Assembly (NCBI GenBank): GCA_018241505.1
Contig: JAFEDS010000003.1
Location: 46,650 to 91,466, forward strand
Length of the DNA: 44,817 bases
Direction: 5' to 3'
DNA from: Pseudomonadota bacterium
GTDB taxonomy: Bacteria > Pseudomonadota > Gammaproteobacteria > Steroidobacterales > Steroidobacteraceae
Under the pieces are notes generated by a model. It worked only from the letters and a program-made list of their open reading frames with translations, did not search any database and was not told where the DNA came from. The position numbers were made by a program, and so were the translations under genes. Below, piece after piece: positions 8,266 through 17,931 of the stretch (position 1 is its first letter; each line of letters begins with the position of its first letter).

Positions 8266-9675
8266 ATGACACCGACCGATGTAATCAAGCTGATAAAAGA
8301 AAAAGACGTGAAGTTTGCCGATCTTCGCTTCACGGACACCCGTGGCAAGGAGCAACACGTAACCATTCCTGCCCGGCTCGTGGATGAGGATCTGTTCAGT
8401 GATGGCAAGATGTTCGACGGCTCCTCCATCGCAGGCTGGAAGGGCATCAATGAGTCGGACATGATCCTGATGCCGGAAGCCGGCTCCGCCGTTCTTGACC
8501 CCTTCTTCGAAGAGACCACGGTCAACATCCGTTGCGATGTGATCGAGCCGGCCACCATGCAGGGCTATGAGCGTGATCCGCGCTCGCTCGGCAAGCGTGC
8601 CGAGGCTTATCTAAAGTCCACCGGCATCGCCGACGGCGCGCTGTTCGGACCGGAAAACGAATTCTTCATTTTCGACAGCGTGCGTTACACCAACGACATG
8701 CACGGCGCGTCCTACACCATCGACTCGCAGCAGGGTGCCTGGAATTCCAACACCGAGTTCGCCGATGGCAACAAGGGCCATCGTCCCGGCGTCAAGGGCG
8801 GTTACTTCCCGGTTCCGCCGGTCGATGCATTCCAGGACATTCGTTCGGCCATGTGTCTGGCCCTCGAAGAGATGGGCATGAAGGTCGAAGTGCATCACCA
8901 CGAAGTGGCGACCGGTGGCCAGTGCGAAATCGGCGTCGGCGCCGGCGGCCTGGTGCGCAAGGCCGATGAAGTGCAGATCCTCAAGTACGCGGTGTTGAAC
9001 GTGGCGCACGGCTACGGCAAGACCGCGACTTTCATGCCGAAGCCGCTTGTTGGTGACAACGGGAGCGGCATGCACGTCCACCAGTCGCTGCAGAAGGAAG
9101 GCAAGGCCTTGTTTGCGGGCGACAAGTACGGCGGACTGTCCGAGACCGCGCTGTACTACATCGGCGGTATCATCAAACACGCCAAGGCCATCAACGCCTT
9201 CACCAACGCGGGAACCAACAGCTACAAGCGCCTGGTGCCCGGCTTCGAGGCGCCCGTGATGCTCGCCTACTCCGCGCGCAACCGGTCGGCGTCGATCCGT
9301 ATTCCCTGGGTCTCCAACCCCAAGGCGCGCCGCATTGAAGTGCGCTTCCCGGATTCGAGCGCGAATCCGTATTTTGCGTTCGCCGCCATGATGATGGCCG
9401 GCCTCGATGGTATTCAGAACAAGATCCATCCCGGCGATCCCGCGGACAAGGACCTGTACGACCTCGAGCCGGAAGAAGCGAAGCACATCCCGACCGTGTG
9501 CCACTCACTCGACATGGCCCTCGAGCATCTCGACAAGGACCGTGAGTTTCTGACACGCGGCGGTGTGTTCACCAACGATGTGATTGATGCGTACATCGGC
9601 TTGAAGATGCAGGAAGTCACGCGGTTCCGCATGGCGACCCACCCGATTGAGTTGGAGCTGTATTACTCCTGCTGA
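8266..9675 (+). CDS. glnA: Glutamine synthetase, type I
   Basis: It condenses glutamate and ammonia to glutamine with ATP, the main entry of nitrogen under limitation. With the Met at 8266 it has 469 residues, the same length as the enteric enzyme; that start has GGAGG five bases upstream, whereas an in-frame start at 8248 lacks one. Motifs include DGSSIAGW near residue 54, the metal-binding [23 protein letters not shown], the ATP-binding [16 protein letters not shown], and NRSASIRIP. Tyr398 in [10 protein letters not shown] is the adenylylation site acted on by GlnE in this subclass (GS-I beta). The promoter is of the sigma-54/NtrC type. A weak stem (GGCGAT 9703-9708 with ATCGCC 9727-9732) follows the stop and may reduce read-through to glnL-glnG. 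Confidence 0.99.
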   Translation: MTPTDVIKLIKEKDVKFADLRFTDTRGKEQHVTIPARLVDEDLFSDGKMFDGSSIAGWKGINESDMILMPEAGSAVLDPFFEETTVNIRCDVIEPATMQGYERDPRSLGKRAEAYLKSTGIADGALFGPENEFFIFDSVRYTNDMHGASYTIDSQQGAWNSNTEFADGNKGHRPGVKGGYFPVPPVDAFQDIRSAMCLALEEMGMKVEVHHHEVATGGQCEIGVGAGGLVRKADEVQILKYAVLNVAHGYGKTATFMPKPLVGDNGSGMHVHQSLQKEGKALFAGDKYGGLSETALYYIGGIIKHAKAINAFTNAGTNSYKRLVPGFEAPVMLAYSARNRSASIRIPWVSNPKARRIEVRFPDSSANPYFAFAAMMMAGLDGIQNKIHPGDPADKDLYDLEPEEAKHIPTVCHSLDMALEHLDKDREFLTRGGVFTNDVIDAYIGLKMQEVTRFRMATHPIELELYYSC

Positions 9676-9777
9676 TGCGAGCCCGGGAACGACAGAAAGG
9701 CAGGCGATTGGCGGTATGTCACGGATATCGCCAAACGCTTTTGTGGGCGGCCCCGGGGCCAGCTATGCTGGTCCCCT

Positions 9778-10326
9778 ATGCGTACCACCCTTCTGTTTAC
9801 CTTAATGGGGCTCGCGTACACGGCCGCGACTGCCGCGACCGTGTACAAGTGGGTGGACGACGACGGGGTGACCCATTTCAGCGATCAGCCCCACCCCAAC
9901 GCTCAGAAGGTCGAGCTGAAGGCGCCCCAGACTTTCACGGCTCCGAAGACCAACGCCCCCGCCCGGACCTACACGCCTTCCCCGTCCCGGCAGCCTGCGC
10001 AGAAGGTCTATACCTCGTGCGGAATGTCGGAGCCGACGGCCGACCAGGTCTTCATGAACACGGATACCGTGTCCGCCGGCACGATGGCACAACCGGCTAT
10101 GCGGCCAGGCGATTCCGTGGTGGTGACCATGGACGGTGCTCCGGTTCCAGGAGTGCCGCCCACCGGCGGTCAATTCACGATTACACCGGTGAATCGGGGC
10201 GAGCACACCATTCAGATGGTGATCAAAGACCCTCTCGGGGTCACGCTGTGCTCCTCGCCGGCTGTCACTTTCCACGTTCATCAGCCTTCGCTGCAGTCGC
10301 CGACGAATCCGCTCAGGAAGCACTAG
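9778..10326 (+). CDS. DUF4124-domain secreted protein
   Basis: A 182-residue periplasmic protein of unknown function. A signal peptide (MRTTLLFTLMGLAYTAATAA) is followed at once by the short DUF4124 module YKWVDDDGVTHFSDQP (about residues 23-38), then a Pro/Thr-rich linker. The C-terminal part (about residues 95-170) looks like a beta-sandwich domain (GDSVVVTMDGAPV, RGEHTIQMVIKDPLG). Two cysteines (in SCGMSE and LCSSP) could form a disulfide. A gene of this type between glnA and ntrBC is common in Gammaproteobacteria. Its role in nitrogen metabolism, if any, is unknown to me. Confidence 0.85.
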   Translation: MRTTLLFTLMGLAYTAATAATVYKWVDDDGVTHFSDQPHPNAQKVELKAPQTFTAPKTNAPARTYTPSPSRQPAQKVYTSCGMSEPTADQVFMNTDTVSAGTMAQPAMRPGDSVVVTMDGAPVPGVPPTGGQFTITPVNRGEHTIQMVIKDPLGVTLCSSPAVTFHVHQPSLQSPTNPLRKH

Positions 10327-10404
10327 CCGCCCGGCGCTGCGCCGACCGCTCGCAGAGCCCCGTGCGACGCCTCAGGCGCGCCCCGCGCCGCAGGCAGGTG
10401 TGCC

Positions 10405-11496
10405 TTGGCCGCTGAATCCCTGCCGTCGGCGCTGTCTCATTTCGATCCAACCGACCTGATCGACGCGCTGTCGACGGGCATCGTGATGTTGGATGCGCAG
10501 CTTTGCGCCATCTATGCGAATGTTGCGGCCCAGGACCTGCTGGCCTTCAGCCTGAACCAGGCGCGCGGCCGGCCGTTCATGGATTTCCTACACGACACCA
10601 ACGGGCTCGGCGTCATCTTGCGCCGCGCGTTGCAGACCGGTGAGGGCATTGCCGATCGCGAGCTGGTCATTCGCCCGGTCGGCGCCCCGCGCGATGCGCG
10701 CATCCTGGATGTCACCATCACGCCGCTCGCCGGCCAGGTTACCGGTACTCACCTGCTGTTGGAGCTGGCCGATACCACCCAACGCCAGCGGATCTCGCGC
10801 GAAAACGATCTGATGGCGCGCCTGGACGGCAGCCGCCTGATGATTCGCCAGCTCGCGCACGAAATCAAAAATCCGCTGGGAGGCCTGCGTGGCGCCGCGC
10901 AGTTGTTGGAACGCGAGCTGCAGGAAGCCGGCCTGAAGGAATACACGCGAGTCATCATCGGCGAAGCCGATCGTTTGACCACGCTGGTGGACTCCATGGC
11001 CGGACCGAACCGGGCGCCGCAAAAAGTCGGTATCAACGTGCATGAAGTGTGCGAGCACGTTTATCACCTGTTGCGCGCCGAAGCCCGCAGCACGGTGACG
11101 GTCGAGCGCGACTATGACCCGAGCCTGCCGGACACGATGTTGGATCGGCATCAGACAATCCAGGCGCTGTTGAATGTGGCGCGCAACGCAATGCAGGCCG
11201 TCGGCGACAACGGGCGGATCATTCTGCGCACACGCGCATTGTCGAATGTCAGTATCGGTTCGGTACGCCACCGCCTCGTCGCCTGTGTGGAGGTCGAAGA
11301 CAACGGGCCGGGAGTGCCCGCTGAGCTGCGCTCCAGCATTTTCTATCCACTGGTCACGGGACGGGCCAATGGCACCGGACTCGGACTTGCAGTCGCTCAG
11401 GAGCTCGTGACCCGCAACGGCGGCCTCATTGAGTTCGAAAGCGAGCCCCATCGCACTGTTTTCACTCTGCTCCTGCCACTCGGAGAAATCTCATGA
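10405..11496 (+). CDS. glnL: Nitrogen regulation sensor histidine kinase NtrB
   Basis: A soluble PII-responsive kinase/phosphatase that controls NtrC phosphorylation. An N-terminal PAS domain (about residues 15-125, with GIVMLDAQLCAIYANVAAQ) is followed by the H-box LAHEIKNPLGG, with the phospho-accepting His152. The ATPase domain has the N-box RNAMQAV, G1 VEDNGPGVP and G2 TGLGLAVAQE. The start is TTG at 10405, the first in-frame start, with GGCAGG upstream; no ATG is available before the PAS domain. Its stop overlaps the glnG start by four bases (ATGA, 11493-11496), coupling the two partners. At 363 residues it has the usual length. Confidence 0.96.
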   Translation: MAAESLPSALSHFDPTDLIDALSTGIVMLDAQLCAIYANVAAQDLLAFSLNQARGRPFMDFLHDTNGLGVILRRALQTGEGIADRELVIRPVGAPRDARILDVTITPLAGQVTGTHLLLELADTTQRQRISRENDLMARLDGSRLMIRQLAHEIKNPLGGLRGAAQLLERELQEAGLKEYTRVIIGEADRLTTLVDSMAGPNRAPQKVGINVHEVCEHVYHLLRAEARSTVTVERDYDPSLPDTMLDRHQTIQALLNVARNAMQAVGDNGRIILRTRALSNVSIGSVRHRLVACVEVEDNGPGVPAELRSSIFYPLVTGRANGTGLGLAVAQELVTRNGGLIEFESEPHRTVFTLLLPLGEIS

Positions 11497-12899
11497 ACGG
11501 CCAGGCACTGCGCATCTGGCTCGTGGACGATGACGCTTCCATTCGCTGGGTCCTGGAAAAGGCCTTGCGCAACGGTGGTATGGCGCCGCGCGCATTCGAA
11601 GCCGCGGAGCCGGCCCTGGACGCGCTGCGCCGCGAGTCGCCGGACGTGTTGATTACTGACATCCGCATGCCGGGTCAATCGGGTCTCGAGCTGCTCAAAA
11701 AGATCCGCGACGCCCGTCCCGCGCTGCCGGTCATTGTCATGACTGCGCACTCGGACCTCGGCAGCGCCGTTTCGGCGTACGAGGGAGGCGCGTTCGAATA
11801 TCTTCCGAAGCCGTTTGATATCGACCAGGCCGTTGCACTGGTCAAGCGCGCCGCCAACGCCCATCCGCAGGCCGGCGTAGACTCAACCGGTACGCCGCGC
11901 ATTCCCGAGCTGCTCGGCCGTGCGCCGGCGATGCAACAGGTGTTTCGCGCCATCGGTCGCCTGGCCCGCTCCAGTGTGACGGTGTTGATAACCGGTGAGT
12001 CGGGCACCGGCAAGGAGTTGGTTGCCCGCGCGTTGCACGATCACAGTCCGCGTGCCGGCAAACCGTTTATTGCGCTCAATACAGCGGCGATTCCGGCTGA
12101 TCTGCTGGAGTCGGAGCTGTTCGGACACGAAAAAGGCGCGTTCACGGGAGCTGACTCCCAACGTCGCGGCCGGTTCGAGCAGTCGGACGGCGGTACGCTG
12201 TTTCTCGACGAGATTGGCGACATGTCGACGCCGTTGCAGACGCGGTTGTTGCGTGTACTCGCGGAAGGCGAATTTTATCGTGTCGGCGGACAGACGCCGA
12301 TCCGGACCGATGTGCGGGTGATCGCCGCGACTCACCAGAATCTGCAGGAGCGCGTGCAGCAGGGCTCGTTCAGAGAAGATCTCTATCACCGCCTCAATGT
12401 CATCCGGATCGAGCTGCCGCCGTTGCGCGCACGGTCGGAAGACATTCCGACACTGTTGAGTCACTACATGAACGTGGCCGCACATGAGCTCGGGGTGGAG
12501 CCGAAGGTGCTGGCGCCGGAAGCCGAGGCCAAGCTGAGCGCCTACGGTTGGCCGGGCAATGTGCGTGAGCTCGTAAACCTCTGTCGCCGCATGTCGGTGC
12601 TTGCACCGGGTAGTGAGGTGGGTCCCGAGGATCTGCCTCCTGAGGTCGGAGCATCGGTAGCCACGAGCTCCGCGGACGCTGATTGGGCGAAAGCGTTGTC
12701 GAGTTGGGCGGACCGTCATGCCATGAGCGGTAAGAAGCCGATGCTCGATGAGGCCCAGCCGGAGTTCGAACGCGTGCTGATCCGTTCCGCATTGAAGCGA
12801 ACGCAAGGTCATCGGCAGGAAGCTGCGCGGCTCATCGGGTGGGGGCGCAACACGCTCACGCGGAAGCTCAAAGAGCTGGGGATGGACGCGGCGGAATAG
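11493..12899 (+). CDS. glnG: Nitrogen regulation response regulator NtrC
   Basis: A sigma-54-dependent activator of nitrogen genes, phosphorylated by NtrB. The receiver domain (1-120) has the acidic pocket VDDD (11-14) and phospho-acceptor Asp56 in LITDIRMPG. The AAA+ domain has Walker A GESGTGKE (168-175), the sigma-54-contacting GAFTGA (215-220), Walker [12 protein letters not shown] and the arginine-rich [11 protein letters not shown]. The C-terminal Fis-type helix-turn-helix (about 425-468) ends in [20 protein letters not shown]. All residues needed for activation are present. The two NtrC-type sites in front of glnA are its predicted targets. Confidence 0.98.
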   Translation: MNGQALRIWLVDDDASIRWVLEKALRNGGMAPRAFEAAEPALDALRRESPDVLITDIRMPGQSGLELLKKIRDARPALPVIVMTAHSDLGSAVSAYEGGAFEYLPKPFDIDQAVALVKRAANAHPQAGVDSTGTPRIPELLGRAPAMQQVFRAIGRLARSSVTVLITGESGTGKELVARALHDHSPRAGKPFIALNTAAIPADLLESELFGHEKGAFTGADSQRRGRFEQSDGGTLFLDEIGDMSTPLQTRLLRVLAEGEFYRVGGQTPIRTDVRVIAATHQNLQERVQQGSFREDLYHRLNVIRIELPPLRARSEDIPTLLSHYMNVAAHELGVEPKVLAPEAEAKLSAYGWPGNVRELVNLCRRMSVLAPGSEVGPEDLPPEVGASVATSSADADWAKALSSWADRHAMSGKKPMLDEAQPEFERVLIRSALKRTQGHRQEAARLIGWGRNTLTRKLKELGMDAAE

Positions 12900-12986
12900 T
12901 GCTCGCACTTTTCCCCGCGCGTTTCGCGTGGCCGCCGCCGCACGCACCGAGGGTTACTTAAACCTCCCGCGTGTTAAATTCCCCGG

Positions 12987-14072
12987 ATGTTACGGCTCAC
13001 CGACATCCTGGATTATGAGTTCCTGGGCAACCCCGTTCTGAACTGGGGTTACGCCGTCATCACTTTCTTGGTGACGCTCACGGTGCTGCCCATCATCAGG
13101 GGCTTCATTGCGCGGCGCCGGCGCTCCTGGACCGCCATCGACCGGTTGCAGGTTCACACCGCGGTTGAGCTCACCACCCTGCTCGTTGAACGCACGAGCC
13201 GCCTGTTCCTGTTCGGAGTCGCCCTCTTCCTCGCATCACGCCACCTGGTTTTTCCACCCCGCATCGAACGGGTGGAAGAAATCATCATAGTCTGCGTGTT
13301 CTGGCTGCAGGTCGGCCTGTGGGGCATGGCGTCCGTCCGTTTTGGCATAGACGTACGTCGCACACGCTCCCCGGATCTCGACTCGATGCTGACGGGATCA
13401 ATGGATGTGATCCTGTTCTGCGCGGGCTTGATTATCTGGGCAATGGCCATGTTGCTCGCCCTCGACAACCTGGGCGTGCAGATCAAGCCGCTGCTGGCCG
13501 GCCTCGGCATCGGCGGTATCGCGATTGCTTTGGCCGTGCAGACCGTGCTCAGCGACGTGCTCGCTTCCGTCTCGATTGCGCTCGACAAGCCGTTCAGTGT
13601 GGGCGATTCGCTCACCATCGATACCTTCCAGGGCACTGTCGAGCACATCGGCGTCAAGAGCACGCGGCTGCGCAGCCTTTCGGGCGAGCAGATCATTATT
13701 GCGAACGCCGACATCATCAAGGCGCGCGTACGCAATTTCGGGCGCATGGGCGAACGCCGCGCGCTATTCCAGTTCGGCGTCAACTACGATACGCCCACCG
13801 ATGTGTTGGCGAAGATTCCGGCCGATGTGCGCGCGATCGTCGAAGCGCAGCCCCATACTAGGTTTGATCGCTGCCACCTGCTCACGTATGGCGACACGGC
13901 GTTGCAGTTCGAGCTGGTCTATTTCATGACCAAACCCGAGTTCACGCTCTACGCCGATACTCAACAGGCAATCAACCTGGCGCTGTTGGACAAGCTGCGG
14001 GAGCACAAGGTGCAATTGGCGGCACCGACACGGGGATTGGTGTACGTGGAGCTGCCTGCCAAGCCGGGTTGA
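12987..14072 (+). CDS. MscS-family mechanosensitive ion channel
   Basis: An inner-membrane channel that opens under membrane tension and protects against osmotic downshock. Several N-terminal helices (about residues 20-165) precede the pore helix TM3, recognisable as LLAGLGIGGIAIALAVQTVLSD with its small Gly/Ala pattern, at about 168-190. The beta domain follows (DKPFSVGDSLTIDTFQGTVEHIGVKSTRLRSLSGEQIIIAN), then the alpha/beta cytoplasmic cage to residue 361. Length and order match medium-sized MscS homologues rather than MscK. It follows ntrC by 87 bases and ends 9 bases from the convergent porin gene. Confidence 0.92.
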   Translation: MLRLTDILDYEFLGNPVLNWGYAVITFLVTLTVLPIIRGFIARRRRSWTAIDRLQVHTAVELTTLLVERTSRLFLFGVALFLASRHLVFPPRIERVEEIIIVCVFWLQVGLWGMASVRFGIDVRRTRSPDLDSMLTGSMDVILFCAGLIIWAMAMLLALDNLGVQIKPLLAGLGIGGIAIALAVQTVLSDVLASVSIALDKPFSVGDSLTIDTFQGTVEHIGVKSTRLRSLSGEQIIIANADIIKARVRNFGRMGERRALFQFGVNYDTPTDVLAKIPADVRAIVEAQPHTRFDRCHLLTYGDTALQFELVYFMTKPEFTLYADTQQAINLALLDKLREHKVQLAAPTRGLVYVELPAKPG

Positions 14073-14081
14073 ATCGCCCGG

Positions 14082-15464
14082 CTACAACTCCATGTGAAGC
14101 CGCACGCCCCAGAATTTGACCGGGCCCCGGTCGCGGTTGTAGGCAGGATTGCGAATGTACTGAAAGTCAGGCGCGAGCTGGATTTTCAGCGGATAGGTCT
14201 GCAACACCGGCATGCCGAGGAGTTGGGCGCTGTAGTACAACTCCAGGATCTGCTCGGGGCCGTAGCTCAACCGCCCATCCCCCAACAGAAAACCGGAACC
14301 GCCGGCGGCCAGGTAATCCCGGTGGGGATCTGAAAGGCCTTCCACGGCCACCGCCGCGCCGAAGCGGTCAGCCGGGCGCAGCCAGTGATGGCCCGAGACC
14401 TGCCCGCCGACACTGACCAGCCGATCGACTTCGGTGAACGCAAAACTTTCGGTTTTGCCGTCATTCCAACCCAGCCGGGCGAACGCACCGGTCTCGCCGT
14501 CATCGGCCAGGGCCTGCTCCACGTTGATGCCGAAGCCCAACTTGTGCCGTCCTTCCCGGTCGTCGGCGACAATATCCGGCACGGCCCCGTCCGCTGCGGC
14601 GATCCGCACCGCATCGCGATAGACACCCATTCGGGCCGTATTTCGATAGGCAAGCAGCTTCACCACCGTGGCAACTCCCGGAGGTGACAACGTCAGCTCC
14701 AGGTTTTCACCGCGAGCCCTGCCGGGGGAATCCTCCAACTCCTGGCCGTTGGCCTTGACAGGCATCAGGTAGGCGCCGTATTTCAACGACCAGTGGGGAC
14801 TGACGAATCCAAACACTGCGCCGTAGGTGTAACCCCGGGTGTTGGCCGCGTAGTCCCAGGCGCTGTTGTCCCACAGAGACCAGTTCATGAACTGGGTACG
14901 GGTCGAGCTGGCGTAACGGTTGTGGTCGAAATCGTCGCTGGCCGACAGCAGCCCGAATTTGAGCTCCAGCCGGGTATCCGCCTCACTGCCCCCGAGTTGA
15001 TCCTGCCCGGCATCGACGTGAGTCGCTCCCGGTGCCAGGGGTAACATCAGGCGCACGTACTGGCGTGCAATGTAGAAAACCTTCGGCAACCCGGCAGCGC
15101 CTTCGCGCACTACATCGCCGTTGGTCAGGCCCCCCAGGCCAACGGAACCGCTGACTCCGGCCCCCATGAATTTTTCGACATCCAGATAGGCTTGCGCCCA
15201 GCTCGTGGGGGCCCAGCCGAAATAGAAGCCGATGGTGTGGGTTTGCTCCGCGTCGCCGTCCGGATTCAGGCTGAGGCGGCCTGCGTACGGTGAATCCAAT
15301 CGCGACTGATGTTGGCGGACGAAGGTGTATTGAGCGCCGACTAACGTGGGCCAGCGGGTGTCCGGGCAGGCTTCCGTGTCATCACAGGCCATTGCGCGGG
15401 AAATCGCCGCGGTGGCGAGAAGGCCGGCGCCGATGCGCGCCACGAGAGTCGATCGGGCGCGCAC
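14082..15464 (-). CDS. OprB-like outer-membrane carbohydrate porin
   Basis: A 460-residue beta-barrel protein with a signal peptide (through about SRAMA, residue 26). Repeated amphipathic strands include the long GYTYGAVFGFVSPHWSLKYG and the C-terminal block YYSAQLLGMPVLQTYPLKIQLAPDFQYIRNPAYN, which resembles the signature end of carbohydrate-selective OprB porins. It finishes in RLHMEL. The start is GTG at 15464, one base after the pyrD stop codon (15466-15468), so it appears to be read with pyrD. The substrate cannot be predicted; some porins of this family carry other solutes. Confidence 0.75.
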   Translation of the reverse strand: MRARSTLVARIGAGLLATAAISRAMACDDTEACPDTRWPTLVGAQYTFVRQHQSRLDSPYAGRLSLNPDGDAEQTHTIGFYFGWAPTSWAQAYLDVEKFMGAGVSGSVGLGGLTNGDVVREGAAGLPKVFYIARQYVRLMLPLAPGATHVDAGQDQLGGSEADTRLELKFGLLSASDDFDHNRYASSTRTQFMNWSLWDNSAWDYAANTRGYTYGAVFGFVSPHWSLKYGAYLMPVKANGQELEDSPGRARGENLELTLSPPGVATVVKLLAYRNTARMGVYRDAVRIAAADGAVPDIVADDREGRHKLGFGINVEQALADDGETGAFARLGWNDGKTESFAFTEVDRLVSVGGQVSGHHWLRPADRFGAAVAVEGLSDPHRDYLAAGGSGFLLGDGRLSYGPEQILELYYSAQLLGMPVLQTYPLKIQLAPDFQYIRNPAYNRDRGPVKFWGVRLHMEL

Positions 15465-15465
15465 G

Positions 15466-16422
15466 TTACCGAGCCGGCGATTGCAGGGATCCGACGAGCT
15501 CAGTTACATTTTTGAGCCCACCGGCGTGCAGGTACTCTGCGATACCCGTGTTGATCTTCTTGCAAACCATGGGGTCGTAGAACAGAGCCGTACCGACACC
15601 CACGGCGGACGCGCCCGCGATGATGAACTCCAGGGCGTCGGTGGCGTTGGTGATGCCACCCTGCCCGATAATCGGCACGTGATGGCGGCGCGCCACTTCA
15701 TAAACCTGGTGCACCTTCAGGAGCGCGATGGGTTTGATCGCGGGCCCCGACAGGCCGCCCTGGGTATTGCCGATGATGGGACGCCGGGTCCGTACATCAA
15801 TCGCCATGCCCATTACCGTGTTGATGACCGCGAACGCATCCGTACCCGCCTCAATACAGCGGCGCGCGTTTTCACGAATGTCGGTCTGGTTGGGCGACAA
15901 CTTCGTGATGATGGGCTTGGTGGTCGCGCGGCGGCACGCCTGGACCACCTGGGCCGACATGTCAGGATAGTTGCCGAACGCAACACCGCCCTCTTTCACA
16001 TTGGGGCAGGAGATGTTGATTTCGATCGCGTCAATCGGTGACTGATCGAAGCGGCGCGTGACTGCGACGTATTCTTCGATCGTCGAGCCCGAGACGTTGG
16101 CTATGAACCGGGTCTCGCTGAAATCCAGGTCGGGCAGAATGCGGCGCACGACATGCTCGACACCCGGGTTCTGCAGGCCAATGGCATTCAGCATGCCGGA
16201 CGAAGTCTCGTAGACCCGGTGCGGTGCATTGCCCAATCGCGGGTTCTGCGTCGTGCCCTTGAGCACGATCGCGCCGGCATCACGGTTCGAGAAACCCTCA
16301 ATGCGCGTGTATTCCTCGCCGAATCCCACGCAACCTGACAGGAGCACAATGGGTGAGCCGAAGTCGAGGCCGCAGAAATCGAAGCGCAGCGAGTCGTGAG
16401 CGGGATGGGAAACGGCGTTCAT
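15466..16422 (-). CDS. pyrD: Dihydroorotate dehydrogenase-family protein (class 1B-like)
   Basis: A flavoprotein of the dihydroorotate dehydrogenase family, which oxidises dihydroorotate to orotate in pyrimidine synthesis. With the Met at 16422 it has 318 residues. FMN-barrel signatures are seen: LKGTTQNPRLGNAPHR near residue 55, NISCPNVKEGG with the Cys base typical of class 1 enzymes, TKLSPNQTDI, INTVMGMAIDVRTRRP, and IIGQGGITNATDALEFIIAGASAVGVGTA. A Cys base suggests a soluble class 1 enzyme; the electron-transfer partner PyrK is not next to it. A start at 16431 is also possible. The open frame continues upstream only as antisense of trmL. Confidence 0.88.
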   Translation of the reverse strand: MNAVSHPAHDSLRFDFCGLDFGSPIVLLSGCVGFGEEYTRIEGFSNRDAGAIVLKGTTQNPRLGNAPHRVYETSSGMLNAIGLQNPGVEHVVRRILPDLDFSETRFIANVSGSTIEEYVAVTRRFDQSPIDAIEINISCPNVKEGGVAFGNYPDMSAQVVQACRRATTKPIITKLSPNQTDIRENARRCIEAGTDAFAVINTVMGMAIDVRTRRPIIGNTQGGLSGPAIKPIALLKVHQVYEVARRHHVPIIGQGGITNATDALEFIIAGASAVGVGTALFYDPMVCKKINTGIAEYLHAGGLKNVTELVGSLQSPAR

Positions 16423-16440
16423 GGCGCGCATTATGGCGAA

Positions 16441-16923
16441 ATGTTCAACGTAGTGCTCTTTCAACCGGAAATTCCGCCGAACACCGGTAACGTCATCCGC
16501 TTGTGTGCCAATACGGGAAGTGTCCTGCATCTGGTTCGCCCGCTGGGCTTTGATATCCAGGACAAGGCGCTGCGTCGCGCCGGCCTCGACTACAACGACC
16601 TTGCGCAGGTCCGGGTCCACGCCAGCCTGGATGATTGCCTGGGCGAATTGGCGGGGGTGCGCGTCTTCTGTGTTGAAACCGGCAGCTCGCGCGCCTACAG
16701 CGCGACGGCGTTTCAGCCCGGTGATGCCTGGTTGTTTGGGCCGGAGACGCGGGGCTTGCCGGCAAAGGTGCTGGAGCGGGTTCCGGAGGAACGGCGGCTG
16801 TCGATTCCCATGCGGCCGGGGAACCGCAGCATCAATTTGTCCAACACGGTGGCCCTGGTCGTATACGAGGCGTGGCGGCAGCAGGGCTTCGAAGGGGCGG
16901 AGCCTATTCAAGCTCCGATTTGA
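16441..16923 (+). CDS. trmL: tRNA (cytidine(34)-2'-O)-methyltransferase
   Basis: A SPOUT-class enzyme that methylates the ribose of the wobble nucleotide in certain leucine tRNAs. Its 160 residues match the small single-domain TrmL/YibK type. Typical segments are MFNVVLFQPEIPPNTGNVIRLCANTG at the start and, in the knotted AdoMet site, LFGPETRGLP (about 99-108), IPMRPGNRSINLSNTVALVVYEA near the end. The ATG at 16441 is chosen because the protein begins directly with the family's first strand. It is divergent from pyrD (18 bases between start codons), and its 3' end overlaps the gpsA 3' end by 20 bases. Confidence 0.95.
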   Translation: MFNVVLFQPEIPPNTGNVIRLCANTGSVLHLVRPLGFDIQDKALRRAGLDYNDLAQVRVHASLDDCLGELAGVRVFCVETGSSRAYSATAFQPGDAWLFGPETRGLPAKVLERVPEERRLSIPMRPGNRSINLSNTVALVVYEAWRQQGFEGAEPIQAPI

Positions 16924-17914
16924 TGGGACGCGTCATCAATTCGCGAACCGCATCCCGTGCGGGCACGCCCTCGTAAAGCACCCGGTAGACACCCTCGCAC
17001 AGCGGCATTTCGACCTTCATCCGCTCAGCCACGGTGTGCGTCGCTTTCGCCGCGGTATATCCCTCTACGACCTGTCCTATTTCCGACAGAGCCTGCTGGG
17101 CTGTGCGCCCCGCCGCCAGTGCGAGGCCAAACCGGCGATTGCGTGATTGATCATCGGTGCAGGTCAGCACGAGATCTCCCAGTCCCGCCAGTCCCATGAA
17201 GGTTTCACGGTTGGCTCCCGCGGCAACACCGAGCCGCATCATTTCCACGAGGCCACGTGTGATCAACGCAACGCGCGTGTTGGCCCCGAAGCCCAGGCCA
17301 TCGGACATTCCTGCTCCAACCGCAAGCACATTCTTGACCGCACCTCCCACTTCGACACCCGTGATATCAGTTGAGGTGTAAGCGCGAAAGTTGGCCGATG
17401 ACAAACCGTAGGCCAACGCCTTCGCAAACTCCGCATCCGGCGACGCAACAGTCATGGCAGTTGGTAATCCAGCACCTACTTCCCGTGCAAATGTAGGCCC
17501 CGACAGAACCGCAACGGCGCGGTTCGACCCGAGCACTTCCCGCGCGACTTGATGCGGCAGCAAACCGGTATCGAGCTCAAATCCCTTGGTAGCCCAGGCG
17601 AGACGAGTGTCCGCTGTCAGATGAGGCTGGATCTGCTGCAACATCCCGCGAAATCCGTGGCTGGGTACAGCGATGAGAGCATCGCGGGCACCGGCGAGGG
17701 CCGCCGCGAGGTCGGGCTCGACGACGAGCGAAGCGGGAAATTCAGCGGATGTCAGGTAGCGTGTGTTGCGACGGCTGGCCGCCATCGCAAGCAACGCGTC
17801 GCGGTCGCGGCCCCAGAATTTGGTCGGGTGGCCACTTCGCGCGAATTGGATTGCAAGCGCGGTACCCCATGAACCTGCGCCGAGCACCGCGATCGGTGCC
17901 AGATGCTCGTTCAT
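16904..17914 (-). CDS. gpsA: Glycerol-3-phosphate dehydrogenase [NAD(P)+]
   Basis: It reduces dihydroxyacetone phosphate to sn-glycerol-3-phosphate, the backbone for phospholipids. The N-terminal Rossmann motif IAVLGAGSWGTALA (about residues 8-21) and WGRDRDALLAM follow the start. KGFELDTGLLPHQV, SGPTFAREV, and the catalytic-domain VGGAVKNVLAVGAGM and GLAGLGDLVLTCTDDQSRN are all conserved. The ATG at 17914 gives 336 residues, the normal length. It lies 17 bases downstream of secB and is the last gene of the rhodanese-glutaredoxin-secB-gpsA group, an order also seen in other Gammaproteobacteria. Confidence 0.97.
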   Translation of the reverse strand: MNEHLAPIAVLGAGSWGTALAIQFARSGHPTKFWGRDRDALLAMAASRRNTRYLTSAEFPASLVVEPDLAAALAGARDALIAVPSHGFRGMLQQIQPHLTADTRLAWATKGFELDTGLLPHQVAREVLGSNRAVAVLSGPTFAREVGAGLPTAMTVASPDAEFAKALAYGLSSANFRAYTSTDITGVEVGGAVKNVLAVGAGMSDGLGFGANTRVALITRGLVEMMRLGVAAGANRETFMGLAGLGDLVLTCTDDQSRNRRFGLALAAGRTAQQALSEIGQVVEGYTAAKATHTVAERMKVEMPLCEGVYRVLYEGVPARDAVRELMTRPIKSELE

Positions 17915-17931
17915 GGGGTCCACTGCGGCCG

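Noticed and set aside
8611-9504. Long minus-strand frame inside glnA
   Set aside because: It is a shadow of a highly conserved gene; such frames are common in GC-rich DNA.
16432-16911. N-terminal extension of the pyrD frame
   Set aside because: The extra 160 codons are antisense to the well-conserved trmL gene and show no family similarity.
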